Shown piece by piece: positions 10,542 to 22,431 of a stretch of DNA of 64,000 nt. This DNA comes from Rutidosis leptorrhynchoides (taxonomy: Eukaryota; Streptophyta; Magnoliopsida; Asterales; Asteraceae). The first letter of the stretch is position 1, and each line of letters begins with the position of its first letter. The stretch covers positions 102,646,501 to 102,710,500 of the forward strand of contig NC_092333.1 of NCBI RefSeq assembly GCF_046630445.1, written 5' to 3'. The notes below the pieces were generated by a model. The model was not told the DNA's origin, ran no database searches, and saw nothing but the letters and a program-made list of their open reading frames with translations. Position numbers and translations under genes: made by a program.

Positions 10542-12860
10542 ATGGGTTCAGAAGACATATACGGATATGTCCAAGTTTTAAAAGACCTAGAATCTTACAA
10601 TAACGTTTCAACAGATTCAATATCCTCCTTATGGCGTTACGCGTTGTTAGTATATCAATCAGATCAACAAAACAGGTATAGCAAACCTATGCCATGGATT
10701 GGGATCTATATCGCGTTAGCTTCTTTGGTTTGTGTTTTTGCTATGGTATTTGATTTGTTACATGGTTTGCAAAACAGAAAACTATGGTTTCCATGTAAAT
10801 ATTTCACTTTAAATGCTGCTTCTCTCACCGTATTAGCTGTTGTAGTAAAACTACCTATGGATCTAAACAATATTATGCCTGGTAACGTGGATCAAGCTGC
10901 AAAGCAAGAAAGTATGGCGTTTATGTGCACGATGATGGCTAACTTATTGCCTTCATTAGCAACTATGGAAACCAAAGAACTTGTATCAAACATCATAGCC
11001 TTGTCTGTTTTAGTAATCACTTTGGTTGTGAATGTTTGCATTCAAATAAATACCGGCGTTTTTTCCTACTCAAGTGGTAATTTGTTCTCTGAAATCGCTT
11101 CCAAAATTAACGCCGAACGATCGTCTGAATTAATTGTAGATAAAAGTGATAGCAGCGTTACAGAAATAATTTATGTAGTTACCTTACTCATACTACTGAT
11201 AATACATATATGTTCGTCTTTGGCGATTTTAAAGTCCAAACAGATAATTGAATCGAAATACCAAGTAGGTCATGAAACATGTTTGAAGGAATTAAATCAC
11301 GTGCTGCAACTGCAACCACCAAATGTTGAGAAGCTAAAACAACACGTGAGAAATTACTGGATTATGGCGGGAACTGGAAGCCCCCAATTCGTGACAGCTT
11401 GCTTCGCTACAACGTTTGCTTCCGGGGTAATTTCGGTTATAAACTTATTCTTTCAGATTCTAACTATGATTTGGGTTAGTCAAACTATAATGGAATATAA
11501 GTCAGATTATAAATGGTCGATGTTAGTTATTCTTGTTATACAATTTATCGGGGTTGTAGTGGGTACTATTGCCCCGGTTTTTAGATGTTTTTCGGCCTTG
11601 AGCTTTAAGTTGTCGACGAAATGGGTTTGGAGCCATATGAAGGTGTTTAAAGTGGAGGGATTTTGGACTAAAAAGTTAACAGAGTGGAAACATAGTAGTA
11701 TGATATTTGCGTTACGTAGCCGAAAGTTTAAGGTTGTTGTTCATAATATAAAAACCCTAATTCTGAGCATTTGTATAGGGTTTCAGATCGTTGTTGTGGT
11801 AGCATGCAAGATAATTGGGTTGGTCCCAATTTTCTTTGTAATTTGCGTTTGGTACTGTATTCTTTCATGGAACTGGTTGCAATTCATTGTAAGTGACTCG
11901 AGTATTACGATGGCGCAAAGGCCCGAACAAGTAGAAAATTATGAAGATCTTAGTTGTTATGTGTTGCAACTTCAAGACGATTTAGAGTTTGCGGAGAAAA
12001 CAATAAAAGGCCTTACAAAATCTGTAAATACTCTGTTCCAAAAGGCTGAAAAGCGACAACCTATCAATCTAATGAAGCTTCTAGAAAAATCGAGAAGTTT
12101 TGAAGGAATTATAAAGTTTGACAATCATCTCGTTCCGCCATTATTTGTTAACGAAGAATATATTAATAGTTGGAGCTTGTCGTTGGTAACCTTAACAACC
12201 ATTGCCATCGCTCTTCCAAACATCCAAAACGACATAGTTAATAAATTTTTGATTGGTGTGAGTGAAGGTCTTTCATATGTCACACTTGTTGAAGAGACTC
12301 TCAATAATACAAATGACTACGTTAATCTTCAAAAAGCCGCTAAGACATTGTGGCTAGAAGTGGAAGTCTACAATGAATGGTTAGGAAACAAGGTCCGAAA
12401 ACTTGTGTCTCAAGAATCGTCAGCAGGGCAAACATTGCTAGTGCTTAAGAATGCAGCTAAAAACATGGTGGAAAGTATAAATGTTGGAACCAAAATTCAT
12501 AATTCGAGCTACGAGGCTATTTGTGCCAATTCAATGTACCATATAAGTGAATCGATTTTGCTTTCGTACAATACGAACATTGAGGAGGTTAGCCAAGAGG
12601 AACTGTTTACGGAATTATCGTCAATGATTTCAGACATATTGGCTGCTTGTCTAACCAACTTGCCACAAGTTATAGCAATGAAATGCCACACAAATGCCAT
12701 AGAGAACAGGGAGACAAGTGTCCATGTTGCGGCCCAGCTGCTCGGTGAGACTAGGCAGATCATATGTTCCCTTCAAGATCGTGACGCTCCAAACTTGAAT
12801 ATAAATGAATTGGCGTTTGTTGAGAATTGGCGTACATATTTCAGACATCCATTTCCCTGA
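10542..12860 (+). CDS. single-exon multipass membrane protein, plant family of unknown function (772 aa)
   Basis: An uninterrupted 772-codon frame starts at a good plant start context (aaaccATGGG). Hydrophobic segments at about residues 52-73, 84-104, 125-143, 148-169, 208-229, 283-312, 325-349, 402-424 and 426-450 predict 8-10 membrane helices in the N-terminal 450 residues. A mostly helical, soluble C-terminal region of about 320 residues follows (coiled-coil-like near 465-500, YVLQLQDDLEFAEKTIKGL). Motifs such as PWIGIYIALASLVC, LWFPCKYFTLNAASLT and KLPMDLN recur in a plant-specific family of uncharacterised membrane proteins that I recognise only as 'hypothetical'. No signal peptide, no transporter or enzyme motif is evident. 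The neighbouring genes give no functional hint. Length and lack of introns fit that family; the gene looks intact. The function is unknown. Confidence 0.85.
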   Translation: MGSEDIYGYVQVLKDLESYNNVSTDSISSLWRYALLVYQSDQQNRYSKPMPWIGIYIALASLVCVFAMVFDLLHGLQNRKLWFPCKYFTLNAASLTVLAVVVKLPMDLNNIMPGNVDQAAKQESMAFMCTMMANLLPSLATMETKELVSNIIALSVLVITLVVNVCIQINTGVFSYSSGNLFSEIASKINAERSSELIVDKSDSSVTEIIYVVTLLILLIIHICSSLAILKSKQIIESKYQVGHETCLKELNHVLQLQPPNVEKLKQHVRNYWIMAGTGSPQFVTACFATTFASGVISVINLFFQILTMIWVSQTIMEYKSDYKWSMLVILVIQFIGVVVGTIAPVFRCFSALSFKLSTKWVWSHMKVFKVEGFWTKKLTEWKHSSMIFALRSRKFKVVVHNIKTLILSICIGFQIVVVVACKIIGLVPIFFVICVWYCILSWNWLQFIVSDSSITMAQRPEQVENYEDLSCYVLQLQDDLEFAEKTIKGLTKSVNTLFQKAEKRQPINLMKLLEKSRSFEGIIKFDNHLVPPLFVNEEYINSWSLSLVTLTTIAIALPNIQNDIVNKFLIGVSEGLSYVTLVEETLNNTNDYVNLQKAAKTLWLEVEVYNEWLGNKVRKLVSQESSAGQTLLVLKNAAKNMVESINVGTKIHNSSYEAICANSMYHISESILLSYNTNIEEVSQEELFTELSSMISDILAACLTNLPQVIAMKCHTNAIENRETSVHVAAQLLGETRQIICSLQDRDAPNLNINELAFVENWRTYFRHPFP

Positions 12861-13158
12861 TGTTCTTTAAGTGAGCTAACTATTTATGCTCTTTGGCCTA
12901 GAAAGCATCATTTTTATATATGTTTTTTGTTGTTATATTTAAACATCGATACTAGTGTAGATTTGCAGAATCAAGCTAAAGAGTATCATTTCTTGGGCAT
13001 AACCAACACCTCTTATGTAACTTTCCTTTATTTCAGACTCGATTAACAAAATATGATTTTTTTGTAACCGTAGAAAAGTTTATGTATGGTTGATGATATA
13101 TTCAAACTAATTTGTGTCCAGTCTTTTGGACTAAATTCGTGGAAGATAGAGGCTATAA
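12861..13158. other. 3' flank of the membrane-protein gene
   Basis: AT-rich 3' untranslated region and intergenic DNA, no distinct polyadenylation signal chosen. Confidence 0.4.
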
Positions 13159-13553
13159 GACCACTCCCAACCGGAGCTTCATTGGGGTGTCTTTTTACAA
13201 CAAAAAACGACGTGATAAGAACACTAATGTCATCCTCGTCCCTTTCAAGCCTATATGCTGAGTTTGTCTTTATAGAAAAGAATGAAGACGGAATTTCAGG
13301 TCCCATTTGAATTATTTAATTAGTTTTTGGTGGTCCATACTTCAAAACTCGATGGGTTCTATTTCATAAATATTATTATTATTATTATTGTATGGTAATT
13401 GATAATATAGAATGAGTGGGTCCCAGTGAATATGAAGAAGTATTTTATGGTTGGTAATGTTCAGTCTTTTTTGTTCTTTTTACAGAAATGTAGAGGTGAC
13501 GCTGATGTGGAATTGAGTCTTTTTAAAGAAGCATGTCATAGTTGAGAGTGGTC
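13159..13553. mobile_element. PIF/Harbinger-like MITE (395 bp)
   Basis: Ends gaccactcccaac (13159-13171) and gttgagagtggtc (13541-13553) are complementary over 13 bp with one mismatch. Flanking ata on both sides may be a 3-bp target duplication, but the exact boundary is ambiguous. The interior has gtgacgctgatgtgg and no coding capacity. 'Ccactccca...' ends are common in plant Harbinger-type MITEs. Confidence 0.65.
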
Positions 13554-13723
13554 GAATATAGGGTCTGTCATAAATTTACATATATGATCCAAAGTGAATG
13601 GCACTCTCCGTGTAGCATCCATCCATATTCAAATAATAAAAAGAATAAAAATTACACTATTTTTAGTTTGTTATATAAAATTAATATCCTCAAACATTTT
13701 TGTCATGTGAACTATTGCTTAAA

Positions 13724-13728
<5 letters not shown>

Positions 13729-13792
<64 letters not shown>
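13729..13792. repeat. (TA)n microsatellite
   Basis: About 32 uninterrupted TA units. Confidence 0.95.
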
Positions 13793-13793
<1 letters not shown>

Positions 13794-13899
13794 TATGAAT
13801 TACATTATACGGAGTATTTATTTTCATTTACTATATATATTGTTTATATTAAAATTTTTAGTATTTTATATTTTATCAGTATTTTAATATTATAATAAT

Positions 13900-14170
13900 A
13901 CGTAAAATAAAGTTAAACATAAAACTTAAACGCAAAAACGTAAAAACATCTGCGTTGTTACGTGAACGCAAAAATGTAAACGTAAAACGTAAAAGTTAAA
14001 AACGTAAACATAAAAATCAAAAAAACTAAACGTAAACAGAAAACGAAAAGCGACAACGAAAACGTAAACGTAAACGCAAAAAGTAAAAACGTAAATATAA
14101 ACGTAAAAAATAAAAAAAAACATAAAATGAAAAACGAAAAAGTAAAAACGTAAACGTAAACGCAACACGT
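13900..14170. repeat. A-rich cryptic repeat of aacgtaaa-type units
   Basis: About 270 bp made of degenerate 6-8-bp units (aaacgtaa, acgcaaaa, aaaacgta). Apparent ORFs here, rich in Phe/Tyr/Val, come from the repeat. Confidence 0.8.
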
Positions 14171-14402
14171 ATACTTTTTTTAATATTCTTAATATTATTT
14201 TTATTAATTAATATTATTTAAATTTACATTGTAATTATGAGGTTATCATTACCTTATTATATATAATAATTTAAATTTAATTAATTCTTTTCATATTGTG
14301 TAATTATTAATTCATTTCTACTTATAACCTATAAAATTATAAGTTTTTATTCAAAAAAGTGAAAGCTTGGTCTAAGTACATAAAATCATTAATTTTTTAT
14401 AG

Positions 14403-14756
14403 TGTTAGGAAGAGGGGATCGCTGGACGTTGGGAGATATAAATTTGAGAGAAAAACAACTCTATTACTCACAAGAATAGATTTACAGAGTATTACAAAAC
14501 TCTTACAAAAAAAAACTCTCAAGCTCACACACACTCTCTAGGTTGTGATTACACTTCTCTGAATGATTTGGGATGATTTACAATTGAGGTTTGCACCTCT
14601 ATTTATAGTAAAAATTCTATGGCGGTGGAAGGGTGTGAACGGAGATGGTGGGCGGCCGTCATCGTGTTCATCTTTGCTTCTTCTACATGGTGTTCAAAGA
14701 AGGCTACTTTGAACATCTAGAAGGTGAGCTTCTAGATTGTAGGCTGGAAACTTTCA
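14403..14756 (-). repeat. copia 3' LTR
   Basis: 354 bp, nearly identical to 29107-29463. Confidence 0.93.
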
Positions 14757-14779
14757 ATTCTCCCCCTCCAGCCGAATCC

Positions 14780-15560
14780 ACGAACATTCCAGTTATGTCT
14801 CTGCATAACTCCAACTTCTCTCGAGTCACCACCTTTGTTAACATATCCGCAGGATTCTCCTTTGTATGGATCTTCACTAGTCTCAACAGTTGTCGATTAA
14901 TTACCTCGCGTATCTAATGATAGCGAATATCAATATGTTTTGTACGGGAATGGTACATGGAGTTCTTGCTCAAATCTAGAGCACTCTGACTGTCACAATG
15001 TACCTTGTACTCCTTTTGCTTGATTCCAAATTCTTGGAGATAACGCTTTAACCACAACATTTCTTTTCCAGCTTCTGCGGCAGCAATATACTCTGCTTCA
15101 GTTGTGGATAATGCAACACACCTCTGTAGTCTTGACTGCCATGAAACAGCTCCCCCTGCAAAAGTGTAAATGAATCCTGAAGTAGATTTCCTACTATCAG
15201 GATCTCCGGCCATATCCGCATCTGTATAGCCTTCCAAGATTGGATCAGCTCCCCCGTAACAAAGACATAGATTCTTTGTACCTTTAAGATATCTGAGAAT
15301 CCATTTTACTGCATCCCAATGCTCTTTCCCGGGATTCGAGAGAAAACGACTCACCGTTCCCACTGCATGAGCAATATCGGGCCTTGTACACACCATCGCA
15401 TACATCAAAATTCCAACTGCTGAAGAATATGGTACTGACGACATCTCCCCGATCTCTTCCTTGGATGAGGGACAAGAACTCTTGTTTAACTTGAAATGGT
15501 TAGCTAATGGAATGCTAACAGGTTTGGCATTGTTCATATTGAAACGTGAAAGCACTCGTT
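14780..15560 (-). pseudogene. copia RNase H region, severed from the rest by element A
   Basis: Encodes the copia RNase H domain (GYTDADMAGDPDSRKSTSGF, ALSTTEAEYIAA) followed by the 3' leader to the purine tract. It lies left of element A in the same orientation as 25345-28575. Confidence 0.88.
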
Positions 15561-15570
15561 CAATATACTT

Positions 15571-18482
15571 TGAAAGGATCCGAAACTAATCATCCGGACG
15601 ATGTCCATATTGATTACAAACGAATTACAACAGTTGATAACATCGCGGGGTACTTGACCTCTATATGATACATTTTACAAACGTTGCATTTATTCTTAAA
15701 AGGCAATCTATCTTTACATCGAGAATTGACATATTCACCTAACATTTCATAATAACCAAATGACCTAATCTGTCCATTACTTAACAATAGTCTCTAATGA
15801 ACTTCAATGACTCGAATGCAACGTCCTTGTATCATGGCTTAAAGGGTCCCAAGTAGTATCCTTAACATGAGCTAATGCACAGCGGAAGACTTAATTCGTA
15901 CCTGAGAATAACATGCTTTAAAATGTCAACATAAAGTTGGTGAGATATATAGGTTTGATGCTAGCAGTGTTATAACAATGGACCACAAGATTTCATATTC
16001 ATAAGCGTTTAAATAAAAATATTCTAAGTGGTTGAGCACTTGGTAACCATACTTAACATTTAATCACGTCGCATATTCCCTTTAATATGAAATCTTACTA
16101 CACCGTACCAAGGTGTAGTCACAAAACGAAGTACTGTGCAACCGTTGAATACTGGTCGTCCAGTCCGGTTGGGGTTGTCAGGCCCGATAGATCTATCAAC
16201 AGGATTCGCGTTTACAATACCGCTGTAAATAGTAGTTACCAAGCTATAGGGAAGTATGCCAGTGGTACAACTCAACGTAGAATATATTTTTCAGTTACTT
16301 GTGTCCATATCGTAAAACATAAAATGCATGTATTCTCATCCCGAAATATTTAAAGTTTAAAAGTGGGACTATATACTCACCTAATGTATTTTGTAGTAAA
16401 ATACATATAACACCATTGATAACTTATAAGGTTGGCCTTCGATTCACGAACCTATTTTATTATATATATTTACATATTGATCAATATCTATCTAACAATT
16501 AAAGTTAATTTACAGTGTATCACAATCCTAATGCTCGAGACTGATATGCAACGGTTAACAAAATAATTTTGACTCAAAATGATTTTCAAAAGTTTATACC
16601 TGATTCAATATCGTCATGTTATATTTTTAAATATTTCCACAAAACTTATTATGTAAATAATATAACTTATTTATTGTTAAATAAAAAATATATCAAAATG
16701 ATAATAATAATAATAATACTAATCAAATAATAATAACAATTTTAAAGACGACGTAAAAATAGAAATATTCACTTTAATAATTTGTACAAAAGTTCAGTTG
16801 GCTATAACTTCAAATCCGTCCGTCGAATCCATTTGACATCTAAATGAAAAGTTTATAGTTTTTCGCCACCTTTCCAAAAACGTATATATCATATACCTTT
16901 ACTTAGCCACAAGCTTAATTAATTCAGATTCTATCTTAAATTATATTTTGACAAAAATAAATACACGAACATGCACAATCCTAAATTCTCGAGTACTAGT
17001 CAGGGATACACTAAAAATAAATAAAAGTTAAGTTTAGAGTGCTCACGTATCAATATTGAGATTCAATATTGTAGGAAAGGTTTATAAACGCCACAGGGAT
17101 AATAAACACAAATTTTACTCACGAGCAAAACCCCCGATCCATACCCATAACTTCCATAGCTATCACCCATAATCTCATAAATTTTGTCCCACTCATGACA
17201 CCAGTTTTTGGAAACACTTGGGCGGAACCCCGTCATACCATTTTGTGTATAATTAATATTAATAACACTCATAATCTAAAATTGATGTTAATAATAATAA
17301 TACTAAGATTATCAATCTTAATAATAATATTAATAATTTTTAAAATTTAATAATTAAGATAAATATGGTAAATAATACGTAGTAATATAGATAATTAATA
17401 ATATTTAGGTGTGAGTGTGTGCAAGTGTTTGATGAAATGATATTCTTATTACGGAGTATATATGGTATCATGAAGACAGAAGTGAAAAAAAAAAAAAAAA
17501 AAAAAAAAATAATAATAATAAAATAAATAAAAAATAAAAATGGTTAAGCTCATCTGTAAACTCGTGTTATATTTATAAGTCTGAAATGGGTCCTACGTCC
17601 CTGCGACTTGTGGTTGTCCAAAAAAAACCAGCTGTCACCCATTTGATCTCTTGTGCCAACATGAGTATATATATATTATTTTAATATATTTAATTTTATT
17701 AATTAATTAAATAATATATTATATTTACCTTAAGAGTAAAAATATAATTTTTACAAAAATCACTTTTACTTTTTCACATGACTAAAGTCCCGGTTCCGGT
17801 TTTTCAAATACAGTTTCGTATGCTGAGAAAACGGACCTTTTACGTTTAGTGATTCGTACCTTTATCAAAATTTAACCTTAAATTTATGGAAAACTAACCC
17901 ACTCAAAATGTAACTTAATCTTTTGAGTGTTGTGGTAATTTACTTGTATAAATCCAAGTCCCGTTGTTTTTCAAAGTATATTTTTAAATCGAAAACGTTT
18001 TATTTTAAGTTAAATATTATATTTAAAAAAATATATTTGATGAACACGTTTTATTTAAATATTTATTTTTATTAAAATCACGGACCGTTAACACTTACAA
18101 TTTGTCAAAAGGTTTCTAGAAAAGTTCCGACTTTTAATTAACGTTAAAATCTTTATTTTTATAAAAACAACTCGTTATCAAATTGACAAAAACATATCCA
18201 GATATTTATAAATCTTATTATCTTTTACCCTCGCCGATAAATATAATATTCTTATATCGAAACCTATTATATCTAGTACTTTGTTATCGTTAACTATAAA
18301 TAAATATATAACATATAAACACATAAACGTTCGTGAATCGTCAGGCTTGGTCAAAAGGGTAACTAATCATCCAGATATAGATTTGAGGCTTTCTAGACTC
18401 AACATTAGGGTTTTTGCTTATCGTGTCGGAAACATATAGAGTTTAGGGTTTAAATTTGGTCGGAAATTTCCGGGTCGTTACA
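15571..18482 (-). repeat. element A 3' LTR
   Basis: 2,912 bp, tg...ca. Contains the conserved module at about 15885-15955 shared with B and C. Confidence 0.92.
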
Positions 18483-18830
18483 GTACCCACCCGTTAAAGA
18501 AATTTCGTCCCCAAAATTTGTTAGAGGTCGTCATGGATAACAATAGGAATGCTTTCATGACGAATATGAGGTGATAACGGAGTTTTATCATTATTGATAT
18601 ATATAGATAAAACATTTCGATTATGTGAAGCGTACTAGCGAAGCTATCACAAAAGAGAGTGAAATGAGTAAATATAGAATTGTTGTAACCGATGACGTGA
18701 TTATGATCGATTTCCGAAATTTAAGGGTTTTAAGGAAAATCTTATGTAATAAGATTTAGTTTTGCGGCAATCAGGATCTTCTTTGATTTAACGCGGCAAT
18801 CTGTTTTGATTTCTTTGTCGAATATTTCAC

Positions 18831-18837
18831 TATAAAT
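18831..18837 (+). promoter_or_regulatory. TATA box for the antisense ORF of element A
   Basis: tataaat, 82 bp before the ATG at 18913, followed by a C/T-rich leader (cctccttccctttctt). The same box sits 83 and 82 bp before the matching ORF in elements B and C. Confidence 0.6.
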
Positions 18838-18912
18838 TTTCCTCCTTCCCTTTCTTACTTCCCACACCTTCTATTCTTTTTCTTTAGTTCCTACTTTAAG
18901 ACATTCGCTAAA

Positions 18913-19086
18913 ATGCTCCATCCCATTCTAATCCTTGTTATATTTCTAACTTTCATATCTTTCATTCTTCTTTTTCATCTATCACCAGAAGAATCTATTC
19001 TCTTTTATCCTTTCCTTGGAATTATAATGTTTTTAATTCTCCCGTGCCTTTACGTTGCAATACGTATTGATATGCACGGTTTGTAG
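18913..19086 (+). CDS. antisense small membrane-protein ORF of element A (57 aa)
   Basis: ATG to TAG, 57 codons, on the strand opposite to the retroelement. The peptide begins MLHPILILVIFLTF, has helix 1 at residues 5-22, a short SPEES loop, helix 2 at 33-50 with ILPCLY, and ends RIDMHGL. The element B copy is the same length with 14 substitutions, mostly conservative and outside the PCLY and ID-HGL motifs. I know no protein family for it. Position next to the 3' LTR in antisense recalls the extra antisense ORFs known from some plant Ty3/gypsy lineages. Whether it is translated is unknown. Confidence 0.55.
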   Translation: MLHPILILVIFLTFISFILLFHLSPEESILFYPFLGIIMFLILPCLYVAIRIDMHGL

Positions 19087-19810
19087 TTTCAGGGTTGTTG
19101 TTAGGTTTTATATCTTCCCTTATATTTCGATGTTCCTACTCCTGTCCCTTAAAATCATTGTCATCCACAGTTAATGCACTCTCTTATTTGCTGTGGTTTA
19201 TGTTCCTATTTCTATTCTGAGGTTTTGTCCCTTCGTTTCTTCTTCCCGTCCTCGAACCAAGCGAGTAATGGTTCAGAGTTCGTATGTATAAAATTTGGAA
19301 TGAACATAGCTAATGTTATCAGAAAGAAATGGTAATGGCACGATTTTGATTGATCAAATTACCAGGATATTTCGGGAAATTAGAACTATCAGGGTGATAA
19401 GTTCTAATATGTTTGGAGATTGGATAGAATGTAAGAGCCGTGTAACATGGCACATGATGATGGTACTGTGAATCATCACGTTCCATTAGAAACTTAACAT
19501 GAGTTACTGTAATATAATGAAGTTGATCAAGTTTCATTATATTATACTAATTCATATATCAGTTCCCAACACTACTTCAAAACATTCATATTTTAAACTC
19601 GGAGGTTTCAGAATTTAGAAACTAACACAGTTTCTTTTTATAACGCAGATATTATGGAGAGATACATGATCGCAGATAGGAATATTTGTGAAAATACCTC
19701 CAGAGATATGGAGGTTATGTATAACGGAAGATATGAAGATATCTTATAATATCTAAGATAAGATGATGATGAAGAATATCATCTTGAAAGGTTTAGAATA
19801 AGGAGTGGGG

Positions 19811-20040
19811 TTCTTACTAATAGTTTCAGCTGGTACTGAATCATTTGGATTCTTTGAAAGTAGATTCAGTTCTTGAGATTTATCTACATCCTCCTTCATA
19901 CTTTGCTCAATCCGTTTTTCAGTTCCAACCCTCTTCTTTTTCTGAGCTTTACCAACACACTGTACTTCATCATCAAACTTTTGACTGTTATAGTCGTTTA
20001 CAGTTTTTGCTGCTTTATTAGCATTTCAAGAACTACTTCA
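19811..20040 (-). pseudogene. captured poly(A)-binding protein fragment in element A
   Basis: In element-sense orientation the sequence reads NSQKFDD, then GKAQKKKR, then EKRIEQSMKEDVDKSQ and NLLSKNPNDSVPAE. This is the linker between RNA-recognition motifs 3 and 4 of plant cytoplasmic poly(A)-binding proteins (family pattern LNGKKFDDKEWYVGKAQKK..., FEQ..KEA.DK.QG.NLY.KNLDDS). It is degenerate and cannot make a PABP. Equivalent fragments lie in B and C. Confidence 0.7.
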
Positions 20041-21785
20041 TAGTTCAAGACGTTTTTCAGAAACTTCACATTCGATGTATGAAATTCTTAGAGATAGATG
20101 TTTTAGGTACGACGGGAAAAATTTTGCGAGATTTTCAAAATACTGATTGTGGATTCTTCCGAATAGATAACAAACTGCTGGGACATCTGATGATGATTTT
20201 GTGGAATATAAAAGGTTTTTCGATAATGACAGCGAAAGGACAAGGTATAAATATCTAGGTTATAGTAGGAGTAGTTTCACTGAGAAGTCGAAGTGGAGCT
20301 GTGACAAAATTAGCTTCTTGAAAAGGAATTGTAGGGTTGTTTTTGCTAATAAATGGCAAAGGATTCAACACGGTATGTGTTAAACTATGAATTTGGATTC
20401 GAGAGTTTTTCAGGTGCGTAAATCTTTCTTCCGTAGATGAAGTGCGGTGGGTTCAACTTCTCGATCGAGGTGTTTTCAAGAATCATGAAAAGTTGTGAAT
20501 GCGAATTGTAATTGTCAAGATTCGAATGAGGTTTAGGATGAAATCAAGTGGCAAACTTGAAGAATTGTTTAGTTTCATATATGATAATCGATATTTTAAT
20601 TCATTTTAATTGTCCAAAGTTAGCAGTTCAATAGTCCGAATGTCCAATGGTTCAATAGATTCACATATAAGTTAGATATATATAATATTCGAATTAAATA
20701 ATACGTATCGTAACCCGTGTACCGGTCTCGGTGTCGACCACAACTCAAAGTATATATATATTTTGGAATCAACTCCGACCCTGTATAGCCAACTCCCTCC
20801 TTCACATATAGAGTGTCTATGGTTGTTCCGAAATATATATATAGATGGGTCAATATGATAAGTCGAAACCTTGTATACGTGTCCCGTTATTTAAATGCGT
20901 AAATTAAATAAATAAATATCATGACCCATGCACCGTGTTGTCTCAGAATTAATCCGACGTATTGCGTACATGTGTCCCGACTTAAAATTGCATAAAAATA
21001 AATAACAGAAATTAAATGACGATAAATAAAAGTGCGAGAATGTAAATTGCGATAAATTAAATGTTAATTAGTTAGCTGGGAACAGTTAGCCGGAACAGTT
21101 AGCGTGAAATCCTATCACAATTTCAATTAATTAAATCGTTTGTTTCTAACACTTTTTATTTTTGTCCAATGTTTTCTTCGTTTTGCCACTTGTTGGATTC
21201 TGATGGTTCAAAATCCAAATATGAAATTTGAATAGAAATGGTTATTCTGTGGTGAACGGATACGTATATCGGTAGTTGTAAGTAGGATAGTAAATGATCA
21301 TTGAATCAGATTCGAAGAATGTACAGTGTAACTTATTAATGTGAATTCTAAATATTCCTCGGGTATTACCCACCCGTTAAAATATTTTCATCATTAACAG
21401 TTTGTACGAAAGAATTTTTAATTACAATCTTTATGAAAATATACTTGCGTATATATTTTCATCGGATGTAATCATGGATTTAATGAGTCAAGAAGATATT
21501 AAACTCATTTGATTTATCGTTAATACTAGATTACATAATTTCTGAAACTTTAGAAATTACATAATCGTCTTGTTGAACAAAAATAAACGAGGTAAAACGA
21601 TACGTAGGCGAAGATAATTGATGTAGAACGATATGTAGAACGAAGATCATATTCGAAGTATATATGGTATTATTGAGGCGTGTGATGTTGGTATCCGAGG
21701 TACGGATTGTGATGTTGAGAGTTACGGCGCGGTTATGGTTTAGGGATGATAAGAGTATTGTCGACGTCGATGAGGGTGGTACTGA

Positions 21786-22113
21786 TTATGCTGCTGGTGC
21801 TGCTGCTGGTGTTCGTAGCCTTCGCACCAGTTTCTCTAAGGCCGTCACACGAGCGCGTAGTTTGTTAACTTCTTCTAATACTACAGGATAATTGACGATT
21901 GAAGCGAGCGATTGAATAGAATTCGAAATATGGGATAGTATGTGATCGTGTTGAGATACTCGGAAAAAGGAAGAGAAGATGGTTTCTCGAACAGGTTCGT
22001 CGGTAAGTGTTTCAGGTTTATCGCCAAAAGGATAATTTAGTGGATGGAAATGTTCCTCGATGTGAAATGATTTTCGGATGTCGTATAATATTCTAACTAT
22101 ATAGAATATCTAT
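21786..22113 (-). pseudogene. element A copy of the short coiled-coil ORF
   Basis: Minus-strand frame with ETLTDEPVRETIF, SQHDHILSHI, LEEVNKLRARVTALEKLV and a TPAAAPAA end, homologous to 53442-53888 (B) and 58870-59241 (C). It lies just after the primer site, where gag begins in related elements. Function unknown; the start seen in B is not evident here. Confidence 0.6.
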
Positions 22114-22431
22114 ATATATTACCAAAGATTTCATAGACTTCAAAGGAATTTACGGCATATGTCAGGCAAATCTAGGATGCGCTAAGATATGAATTTTTGT
22201 CTATACACTATCGATGCACTAAATGTAGTAAGACGTGTCTAGACTAAAGAATGATAAGCAGGAAATTTTCTAAGGATGATAAGCAGATGATTTCCGACTA
22301 AAAATGATAAGCAAAACTTTTTAATAGGCAGACACGGTCAAAGTCCAGACTCACTAATGTATCCTAACAACTACCAGTTAGACACACTAATGGGTAACCT
22401 GGTTCGCTAAGACCATCGCTCTGATACCAAC

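Noticed and set aside
12509-12848. Minus-strand ORFs at the end of the membrane-protein gene
   Set aside because: Shadows of the 772-codon gene.
13926-14168. 80-codon Phe/Tyr/Val ORF
   Set aside because: Translation of the A-rich cryptic repeat.
16060-16353. Pair of overlapping short ORFs repeated at 22921-23214
   Set aside because: Duplicated only because both LTRs of element A are nearly identical; no domain, no start context.
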